From contig MNCI01006861.1 of assembly GCA_015680685.1 (NCBI GenBank), positions 29,754-93,753 of the forward strand: 64,000 nt of DNA, read 5' to 3'. Position 1 is the first letter of the stretch. Each line of letters opens with the position of its first letter. This document shows positions 55,760-64,000 of this stretch, one piece after another. Under the pieces are notes generated by a model. It ran no database searches, was not told the DNA's origin, and saw nothing but the letters and a program-made list of their open reading frames with translations. A program made the position numbers and the translations under genes. The DNA is from Gnetum montanum (lineage: Eukaryota; Streptophyta; Gnetopsida; Gnetales; Gnetaceae).

Positions 55760-58230
55760 ATGTCTTCTTCTAGCAAAAGCAATTCACCACCTAGGGATAA
55801 TACAAAGAACAGTCGGCAGTCAAAAACACATAACCTAAATTTGCCAATTCCTCAACAATATAGGGTGGAATATACTCATCCCGATGAGTATATTCCCAAT
55901 TTTACTTTTATCTTCCATCAAGATGAACAGATGCGCTAGAGAGACTTGCAAGGTAACGTTGTGTTACCTCCGGATTGTGCAGTCCCCAACATGCTTCTCC
56001 ATGCTTTGCACATATTGGCATGACAGAATTATATGCTGAATACGTTATGGATGATTTTGACATGAGGGATTACCATCCCACAACTTTACAACATATGGGG
56101 GACTTAAGGCAGGAGAGCCAACATACACTGTTGAAGGGCAAAGAGGTCCCGCACGTCCTAAGTGAAATCAAAGATGTTCCCCCTCATAATGATAGTGAGG
56201 AGGTGGTGTATCAGAACCTATGCTCCATGATACAAAACCCTAGTTTTGATCCCCGTGAACACCAACTGTTCACTGAGGGAACAACAACTCATGATAAGGA
56301 TGGGCACTTAGATCGTCATCACGATCAGGGCTGAAGCAGTAGAAGAGAAGGTAAGAAACATCGTCATGGCGATGGTTCCCCTTCTTCTTTCCCTTCTTCA
56401 CATCACTCACCCTCTCCTTCCACATCTGGGCGTAGCCACCATGAGCATAACGGTGAGGATAAAGGTAGATGAAATGAGAGACCTCGATGAGAGAGTCGAG
56501 AGAGAGGACAAGGGCATGAACGAAGGGAAATTAGGGAACAACGGAGACATCACAAGCGTCATGAAAGAGATGATCATGATGAGCCCCTACTTGCAACCCG
56601 AAGTATGCTTGATATCATGGAGGCAATAAGAATTCCAATAAGGCATCAAAAGGACAATCAGATCAAATGCTTAGACATGAATAATATCCCACGCTTTGAG
56701 GGGGGATACAATGTTGATATGCAACATCATTTACAGGCATTCCACAATGCCTGTGCTTTACAAAACATAGAGAATGAGTGGCAAAAACTTAAGTTGTTTC
56801 CCAGGACACTCACCAAGGAAGTAGAGAGTTAGTACCGGTCCTTAGAACCGGAAACTATTAGGAGGTGGAGTATGATGTTAGAACTCTTCAACAATAAGTA
56901 TCAAACGTACTCCAGAGTGTCTAATTTGCATAAGCAGATCCAAGGATGGAAACACGGAGCTCATGAACCCTTGGATGCTACCATGGGCCGCTACTACGCA
57001 CTGCTACTACGCATTGTTACATCATTGCCTGGGCCATGGTTATGCATAGCGGGATCAACTTTGCCACATCGTAGATGGGCTAAGACATGACACTAGGAGA
57101 ACCCTTGGGACTTATGCCCAAGGAAGACTATCAGAACTTAGAGCCCATGAAGTTCATCGCTTGTTGGAACAAGTAGCAAAAGAAGAAGGTGAACTATGAA
57201 AAAGAGAGAGTGCAGAAGAATACAACCGTGATCCCTCCCTTCGGAAGAAGGGAATGAAATTTTGCAATGAAGAGGATGAGTCACCACTCGAAGAGTTGGT
57301 GAACAGAAAAACCTTGCCGATTCAAAAACTAACAATAGAAGTATCGGCTAAGATGGATCAATTGTGGGATTCCTTAGACTCCAGACTTAAAATTGTCTTG
57401 AAAATTGTAGAAGAGTCAAAGGAGGAATGAAGTAGTGACAAATGTAAGACAAAGCGGAGAAATTCAAGCCCTGCACATAACAAGGGTAAGGGAAAAATTA
57501 CTATCTCCGATGAAGTTGTGGATTCAGACACAGAAGATGACGGTGGATGTGAGATCTGCCACTATGACCATCCTAAGGGATGTTGTCCAATCATCTCACA
57601 TCTACAAGAGTCTTTGGTGTATGCACTCAACCTGAGACTCAACAAATGGCAGACACCCCGTAGGTTACCTTATCCTCAAGGTAATCCAAGGCAGTTCCAC
57701 CAACCACTAACGTACTATCCAAGTGGAACTCCACCACAACCCATCGGACAACATCAGTAGTGGCAATACCCACAGTCATGGGGGATGCCACTGCCAACAC
57801 ATCAATACCCTTTCTGGAAACCTGATCCTTATGGCTATTATGTGCAGAAACCAATTTCTCTAGGTGACTCTATGGATCACACAACTTCCCAACATCACTA
57901 CCAAGTTCGGGAGTACTTTAGGAGGACTCCTTCTCCTCCGGGAGGTACCCCACATACTTACCATCCTCCAACTCCATCTGCACCTCTTCCACTAGTAGTT
58001 CTCATAACACCTCCTACTCCAACAATGCAAGGGAAACTCCCTACTCAACCACAACAACATAACGCTGCGAGAGTTGTAAACATTCAACCTGCTACTGGTT
58101 CTGAAAACTATAAAAAGAAAAGACCTTTCTTCAGAACCAAAAGCCCAAAAAAGCTCTCATGAAAACAAGAGGTTGAGCCTATGTACACTCCTCCACCATC
58201 TAAAACTTCGGAGCACCCTTCAGTCCAATA
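55760..58230 (+). pseudogene. gag: E gag (two frameshifts, few stops)
   Basis: The ATG at 55760 (MSSSSKSNSPPRDN) lies 126 bp after the PBS. In order: NFTFIFHQDEQMR (about 55898-55935), a frameshift near 56010, YAEYVMDDFDMRDYHPT, a Ser/Arg/His/Asp-rich linker (56280-56590), LDMNNIPRFEGGYNVD (about 56670-56720), YQTYSRVSNLHKQIQGWK, a second frameshift caused by a 13-bp tandem duplication (56991-57016), a charged region, the knuckle CEICHYDHPKGCC (Cys 57548, Cys 57557, His 57569, Cys 57584: CX2CX3HX4C) and a Pro/Gln-rich tail. It resembles A closely. Confidence 0.88.
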
Positions 58231-58885
58231 GAGCTATACACATACGGTTATTTTAACGCATACCGTAACTGACTGGATCAAGGTAGGCCACCTTCCCAAG
58301 AAACTAATTGATCCTGTAAGCCCCTTAATCTATTTACAAATCGCCGAGAACAAACCACATAAGGCTTTTCTTGACTCAGGTTCTGGAGTCAACTTAATAT
58401 CACGAGAGATGTATCAAGCCTAGAACCTGCCCCAACTTAAGAAGAGCAACATTCAACTTGAGCTAGCTGACTAGTCCATCACCATTCCCTTGGGATTGGT
58501 GGAGGAAATCATTACCACTGTGTGTGGGTGGTCATACCCAGCTGATTTCCTAGTGATTGAAGTCAACAACAATGAAGGAGACTTCCTAATTATAATGGGA
58601 AGGCCATGGCTGAGTATAGTAGATGCGTACCTAGGGATTTGCAATCTTTCCTTGCAGATATCTAAGATAAACATATATGGAAATATCGAGAAGAAGAAAG
58701 TTCCATGCATTACATACAATGACTCAGAGGGTGATGACATGGAAGAATGTTCAGCATCTCTTCCATGTAATCGGTGTGCCCAAGAAATACAAATTCAAAG
58801 ATGCCTGTATGTAGCAACCACACTAGTAGTAGACACCTCGTGGTTGACTGCTACTAAAAAGAGCAACTCAATATGCATGGAATGA
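58231..58885 (+). pseudogene. pol: E aspartic protease domain (nearly intact)
   Basis: Begins with THTVTDWIKVGHLPKKLIDP, then AFLDSGSGVNLISREMYQA with intact catalytic Asp-Ser-Gly (58373-58381). After two stops, a 131-codon open frame (58490-58885) covers the flap, VCGWSYPADFLVIEVNNNEG, IIMGRPWLSIVDAYLG (about 58590-58640) and a Cys-containing tail. It is the only copy here with both DSG and GRPWL motifs unaltered. Two stops (former CAG codons) in the middle inactivate it. Confidence 0.88.
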
Positions 58886-60970
58886 ATTGGGGGTACAACT
58901 CATGTTAACAACGAAGGCATAGATACATTGGAATATGAGCATCACCAACTTCCACTCCTTAGTCTAAGAACATCAATCGGGAGAAGTTGGGTGCTTTTAC
59001 GAAATTCAAATAGACGTTCATTATTTCAGATCTCTCCCTTGCAACTCAGTCATGGGGGAGATGGCCACCAATGCTGATCCTTAGAGGCCCTTAGTTCTTT
59101 TTAGTTTTTGTTTTACAAGTTTTTGTCTTACATGTTTTTGTTTTACACATTTTTGTTTTACAAATTTCTTTAACCTTTCTTGTTTTTGTTTTACACCATC
59201 GTTATAGTTTTTCATTTTGTGTATGTGTGTGTGTGTGTGTGATCCACCTTGTAAGTTTGTCACCCAATAAGTGTTCTTCCCGATGGTATGAATTGTTTTT
59301 CATCGATTGCTAATGTTTGATTTTTACCTTTAAGTTATGATGTTGATACTAAGGTATGTTTCTTTTGATATGGTAGGCAATGAGTTCACTTCTTCCATCC
59401 ATCCACCAGTTTCTATGGTCTCTCTCGGCTTGGAAATGTACAGTTCTTTCTTAATAAGAACTTTAATGAACCAGTGACTGGGCACTTCTCAAACTAAGGA
59501 AGGACTCAAGGTTTGAAAAGGGTGTGACTTCAAGGGAACTTGATGCATTTGTGTTGGCCATTCTCTTGGGTGCTTGGATGTTTTCTTCTTGAGTTTTCTT
59601 ACCATTCTAACATTACCCAATTCTAAAAATAAGAAGTTTTTGCATGGTGTGGTTCTCACGCATAAAAACACAAAAAAATAAAAATAAAAAAATAAAGTGG
59701 GAATTCAAAGCACACCCCTTAAACAGAATAATTCCTTGGGCTACAAGCATTGGTTATGAAACTAAAAATATTCCCTCTAACTAAGGCCCTTCTTGCTTCC
59801 CATTCTCTCCTCATTTGTTTTTTTTGGAATGGTGGTGGCTCTTTGGAGGTGCATTCTTGTTACTCAAGTGGATGGATTAACCGAATGCATTGATGCGAAG
59901 TCACTGGATGTGGTTGGTTTGAGGCTGGAGTTGGAATGAGATTTGCCAAGTCACATTAATCATGAAACACACAAGGGGCTATACACCACCTTGTTCTTGG
60001 GATCCCATTCCATTGTCTTCTCTCCACCCTTCTCTCCATTGTTCACCCCATTGCTGGTTGTATCATTAGTATATATTTTGGTTGATGTATTATTTTCTTT
60101 TAGGTAAATTCTTGCAGTTAAGACTTTAACTCTTGTTCCAAATGACAATCCTAGAGCCTACAGACTCTTTGAATGTGGGTCTGTCAGGGCATTAAGGGCA
60201 TGAGCCTACTTTGGGAAGGACCCACTAACATTCCTATTTGGTGCATCAGTTAAATTCTTTCCCTTAACATTTTTGCAATCTATTTTATTTTGTTCATTTG
60301 CATCTTGACATCCATTTCATCGATGTTATAGTTGTCCCTTTTTCTTCATCTTTCTTGTTTCTTTTTCTTTATCCATTTTCACACTACTGGAGGTTTGCGA
60401 TTAGTCATGGGGGTATGGGGCCTGATTTTTTTGATTTTCTCCTAGCCCTAATTTTTTTGATTTTCTCCTAACCCTTACACCTTTGGTAGTCATCATTAAT
60501 ATATCTCCAGATCCGTATCAGCCATACCACAACCTAGCCAATGGACTTTTCATCGTAGTAAGGTATCAACTACATTGAAATTCATTTACCCTTATTAATA
60601 TAAGACTGTGTTGTGTGTGTAGATGGCAATCATGCAACAACAGACTGGATCTGGAAGGAACACTTAGAATGGAGCGATGCTGAAACAACTATGCAAGGAG
60701 CTACGTCGATGGTGCGCTTACGGATGGACAACGAAAGGCATAATCTTGGCGTTGGCAGCAGAAAAACTTCTCTCTCTCTCTCTTTCTTAGCTACCAAATA
60801 AGGCCTGATGTCAATGTAATAAGGTGTTCACCCTTGTTGTCATGAACACCAGTTTTGTTATGTCTTGTAATGATGATCTGTTCACATGTCATCCCATTAG
60901 TTTCCTTTGAGTCAATAATCCCATACCTTCTTGATATTATTGTAATGAACTTGAGGACAAGTTTTCATTT
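58886..60970 (+). other. E 3' noncoding region
   Basis: At about 59030-59065 the pol-terminus sequence (LQLSHGGDGH) appears without RT or INT. Conserved blocks follow at about 59641-59790 (GCATGGTGTGGTTC ... GGGAATTCAAAGCAC) and 60185-60235 (GGCATTAAGGGCATGAGC, GGACCCAC). An internal copy of the PPT core (TTAGTCATGGGGGTATGG) lies at about 60394-60412. A 60-nt GT...AG interval (60563-60622) matches one in A. There are GT (59222-59242) and CT (about 60768-60784) microsatellites. No gene is supported. Confidence 0.65.
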
Positions 60971-60983
60971 AGTCATGGGGGTA
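60971..60983 (+). other. E polypurine tract
   Basis: AGTCATGGGGGTA immediately precedes the LTR start TGATGGAAC. Confidence 0.87.
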
Positions 60984-61793
60984 TGATGGAACACGATATT
61001 ACATGGGCTGTGATATCGCATCCCTCATGATATCATGTACGTGATATCGTAGTGCGTCGTCATATCTATAAATAAGAGGCAGCTCTCCCTTGTTTCCTCA
61101 TCCTAGGCTAGACAGTAGGGAAACTCTAGCAGATTGATCACTCCAGAGATAGAATATTTTCCATGTGCTCGTAGTAGGAGTCCTAAAGTGAACGGATCTT
61201 TATTCGAGTAAACATTGTACCTGAACACAAGTTTGTGTACGGCAATAAAGACGAGCTTCTTGGATAAACCTTGCAGTGCATGGAATAGGCTAATTAGGAT
61301 TTTATTTACTATTATTTATTACTTGTTATTTATTATCTGTTATTTACTATTTTCTCTCTCAACCCTTCTCTCCTAGTTAAGTGCCTCAGTATGACCGCTT
61401 CAAGCGCGTGCGTTACGCGTGGTGATCACAGCAACTATTAGCGTTTGGTAGCCACAGTTGCATCGGTTCAGGGTGTGTATGGTAAGTGGGAATGGATGCT
61501 GATGCTAGGTAATTTAGACTTAGTTTAGTAGTTAGAGTTAGTAATTAGTTTCTCAACCCTTCACCTTGTTAGCATAGGAGACATAAAACATAAAAAAAGC
61601 ATAAAAATCATATACCTCAGACTTACTTAACCATACACCGTGACAACTACAAGTAAGTCTGGGAAGACAATGAATGATTAACCCTAAGTGTTCCATGGGG
61701 CATGTAGGCAATTAGTCTGCGGAGTTTGACTGGATCGTGCATGCTCCACTTGTATTCGTATGGTTGAGTGTAGGGGTATCTCGCCACTCATCA
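60984..61793 (+). repeat. E 3' LTR
   Basis: TGATGGAAC...ACTCATCA, 810 bp. It has decayed GATATC dyads (61000-61050), TATAAATAAG (61067-61076) and an AATAAA (about 61233) that may serve as polyadenylation signal, and it ends in the TATGGTTGAGTGTAGGGGTA block common to A and B. Confidence 0.9.
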
Positions 61794-61798
61794 ATAAG
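61794..61798. repeat. Right target-site duplication of E (ATAAG)
   Basis: ATAAG follows the E LTR and equals 54651-54655. D then continues with GCTAACCAATTTTT. Confidence 0.88.
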
Positions 61799-63196
61799 GC
61801 TAACCAATTTTTACCTTTTTGTTTTGCAATGTTATTTATAAATTTTTCATTTCCTTAAATATTTTATTAATTATTTTGTATGTTTTCTTTTTTTTCTTCT
61901 CTCTTAATTTCATCCAGTCTTGTTGGATATCTCTGACTTTGTTCTTTGCTACTACAAATTTTGAAAAGTTATTTAAGGAAGCTATCAATATTATGATTAA
62001 TTAACCAAAAGGTCAAATTTTGTCCTTGGAATATGTTTTCTACTAATAATTTGTGAATTTTTTGGTGGTATCGGGCAATGAGTTCATGAAATCTACCCTT
62101 TCCATTTGTTCCATGGAAAATTGGTATCATGGGAGCATGAAGGTCTTTCACATTACAACTAAAAGTAACAAATGATCTTATTACCCAACGAACTAGGAAA
62201 TAACCAAGTGGGAATGAAAAAGGGTGTGAACTTAAGGGGATTTTATGTGTTTTTCTATCAACTTCCTTCTTAAGTTCTATTATTCTCAACTATTATATCA
62301 TCACTTCTATTGTTGACCATAAAAAAGAAATATGTTTTTGCATGGTGTGGTTCCTGTGGAAAAAAAAACCAAAAAAATAAGAATGGGAATTCAAAGCATA
62401 TCCCTTAGACTCAATAATGGGCTACAAGCACTAGTTATGGGGCTATAAAGACATTTTACCCATGCTTGAAGGCACTCCTCTAACTAAGGCCTAACCTACT
62501 TTCTTATCCTCTTTTCTTCTTCTCTTGGAGTGATGGTTGTTGTTTGGGGTTGTTATGAAATTTTGATTGTTGAAGAGGAGAAATATGTCAATGTGAAATT
62601 ATGGTGAATGAAATGGACTTGGTCTAGAATTAGAACTAACTGGTATCAATGATTTCATGTGCCTAGGATGTGGATTGTCCAACCACCATTCTACCTCTCT
62701 ATCATTTTCTCACTTTATTTCTATCACCTCATTACCTCATACCATGGTGAATTGATACATTTGTTTTCTAGATAGCATAACCCTAGGACAATTCCTTCCA
62801 TGGGTATGGAATTTAACTTAAAATAATCATTCATCATCCTTGATGTAGATGGACTCATTGTAATGAATGTATGCAAGGACATAATAGGCATACATCTGCT
62901 TTGGCAAGGACCCACTTGCATTTATTTAGTCTACCTTAAGTTAAAATCCCTAACCATGGGTTGCTTGCATGATCATCTTGATAGCATTATATCATCTAGT
63001 TTTGCTTTATTTGGCATCACAATATCATCAAAGAACTCATTTAATCCACTCTAATTGCTTCCAGTTGGTCAAACCTATCCTTTTTCATGTTGTTGTTATC
63101 ATTTCATATCTTTTTGACTTCCATTTAGATATTTGTTCATCCCCAAAATCATCCAAAATTCCTCCATTTGCAAGTGAAAAATATAGTCAAGAATAG
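61799..63196 (+). other. D 3' noncoding region with two conserved blocks
   Basis: This continues D after E. The first block (about 62337-62500) has GCATGGTGTGGTTCC, GGGAATTCAAAGCAT and GGGCTACAAGC. The second (about 62871-62925) has GGCATACATCTGC and GGACCCACTTGCAT. Their order and spacing match C. No gene is seen. Confidence 0.65.
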
Positions 63197-63290
63197 CTAC
63201 ATCGACGCATCTCCATTGAAATAGTGGGACAAATTGACGTAGCCTTATAAACACATCCCTATTAACACAAGATAAAAACTCTATAAATAC
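63197..63290 (+). promoter_or_regulatory. D internal LTR-like promoter module
   Basis: GCTACATCGACGCATCTCC and AATTGACGTAGCC precede TATAAATAC (63282-63290), 456 bp before the 3' ORF ATG. The D and C LTRs carry ACGTCAACG/GCGTCAACGCATC before their TATA boxes. The match to C 48297-48344 is clear; promoter activity is inferred. Confidence 0.5.
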
Positions 63291-63737
63291 ATGCAACACT
63301 TCACTCATTTTTCACCATTTTTCAAAAGAGCTAGAATATTTTTTACAACTTTTTAGAGCCAAAGAACATTCTAAGCATCATATATTCCAAACTACTTACC
63401 TAGATTTGCCCATTATTTGATCCTCAAGCTATTAGAGGTACACTTTCCATCGTGGGAACCTCAAATCTTAGGTTTTTCATAGAATGTTTTTACAAAATTT
63501 CTAACTTCCCATGGATAAATAATTAAAATAATAATCATAAAGAATTAATAGCAACAAATAAACTTCATTAGTTAGGAATAAAATAATACCACAAGTCCAT
63601 AATCATGAAACAAGAACTTTACAATAAAATTTGAATGCCTAAGGAATTAACAAAACCTAATCTAACAAAGAAAGGTATTCAAAAGAAACAAAGTTAAGGA
63701 CTAAAGAGCTAATCATGGGTTATGTTTGGGATTTTAG

Positions 63738-64000
63738 ATGATTCCTAAGAGAGGACCACAAGCGAAAGGGTCATTACGACCAAAGGAGAAAAGACATCAA
63801 GAAGGAAGGAGCTAACAACAACCCCATGAGCAAGTAGCAGAGTCTACGCATGTTACCAAGCCTATTTGAGAGGAGTCCAAGATAGAATCTATTAGGCAGA
63901 TTCCTACTACAAAATAGGTCAATCCAAGTAGGATGAGATTCTAAGACCAAGATCTAACTTAGAGGTCACACTCACTTAGAGGATCCAAACCAGGGAGTTC
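63738..64000 (+). pseudogene. D 3' ORF, N-terminal part, cut by the window edge
   Basis: The ATG at 63738 gives MIPKRGPQAKGSLRPKEKRH, matching the N-termini of the B and C ORFs, including the basic segment. The next 200 bp aligns with C 48840-49040 at DNA level, with stops in the frame. The sequence just before the ATG (GGGATTTTAG) looks like a 3' splice site, which leaves open that the leader contains an intron. The rest is off-window. Confidence 0.68.

Larger units (their letters stand above)
54656..61793 (+). mobile_element. Element E: gag-PR retrotransposon without RT/INT, nested in D
   Basis: E has paired LTRs (54656-55615, with an assembly gap, and 60984-61793), a near-perfect tRNA-Asp PBS, a PPT and a perfect ATAAG duplication. 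It carries gag and protease, then passes at about 58890-59020 directly to the pol-terminus sequence (QLSHGGDGH), so RT, RH and INT are missing. It has no 3' ORF. LTRs are CpG-rich and similar to each other, indicating a fairly recent insertion. It is non-autonomous and of the same LTR family as A and F. Confidence 0.9.
13636..64000 (+). mobile_element. Element D: outer host Ty3/gypsy element, interrupted by B, C and E
   Basis: D begins with a 5' LTR at 13636-14476 and runs off the right edge. Its own segments are 13636-18855, 32263-32412, 52753-54655 and 61794-64000 (each including one duplication copy). The gaps hold B, C and E. Rejoining at duplications ATTAG, AATGC and ATAAG restores RT, RH, INT and the 3' region in correct order. 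The D LTR is the same family as that of C (TATATAAAT with TTGATG dyads), so C jumped into a relative. D is the oldest layer of this stack, and its RT and INT frames are broken by many stops. The 3' LTR is off-window. Confidence 0.87.

Noticed and set aside
60613-60801. Conserved 62-codon small ORF shared by E and A
   Set aside because: It opens with GTG rather than ATG, and differences between E and A are not biased to synonymous positions, so coding is unsupported.

Overview
This window is plant nuclear repeat DNA and carries no recognisable single-copy host gene. Nearly all of it is Ty3/gypsy LTR retrotransposons of the Athila/Tat (OTA) branch, stacked inside one another and mostly inactivated by stops, frameshifts and catalytic-residue changes. 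Evidence: LTRs with TGATGA...TCATCA ends, primer-binding sites that look like decayed complements of the plant tRNA-Asp 3' end, polypurine tracts, and protein homology to gag, protease (PR), reverse transcriptase (RT), RNase H (RH) and integrase (INT). This points to a seed plant with a large repeat-rich genome; a gymnosperm is plausible but the sequence alone does not prove it.

Layout. Element F (minus strand, 1-8841) has a 5' LTR at 7950-8841 and runs off the left edge. At 8842-13635 lies unassigned DNA holding a divergent plus-strand gag remnant, G (about 10081-12050). Element D (plus, from 13636 past 64000) is the outermost host of everything to its right. D is broken three times: by B (minus, 18856-32262, duplication ATTAG), by C (plus, 32413-52752, duplication AATGC) and by E (plus, 54656-61793, duplication ATAAG). 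B is itself broken by A (minus, 20109-24748, imperfect duplication TCTTT/GCTTT). C is broken by O (minus, about 37916-45798), a different Ogre/Tat-like gag-protease element. Removing the insertions rejoins the D, C and B reading frames.

Functional classes. F, C and D have the full gag-PR-RT-RH-INT order, but each has lesions in enzyme motifs. A (gag only), E (gag-PR) and B (gag plus a 3' ORF) lack RT to INT but keep LTRs, PBS, PPT and conserved 3' noncoding blocks, so they look like non-autonomous derivatives that would have needed enzymes in trans. O keeps gag and PR but has no RT or INT.

Most interesting signal. B, C and D carry a homologous extra ORF between pol and the 3' LTR (basic N-terminus, a domain resembling the 'putative plant transposon protein' family, then a long coiled coil). 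In all three a TATA box sits about 455-510 bp upstream of its ATG, preceded by the same motif type that precedes the TATA box in that element's LTR family: GATATC dyads in B, TTGAYGCATC-type dyads in C and D. This suggests an internal, LTR-like promoter dedicated to the 3' ORF. Other notable features are a 26-bp perfect palindrome just upstream of the E promoter, a PPT core repeated at the pol terminus, and unusual tandem arrays and a CAGCGT/ACGCTG vocabulary at both ends of O.
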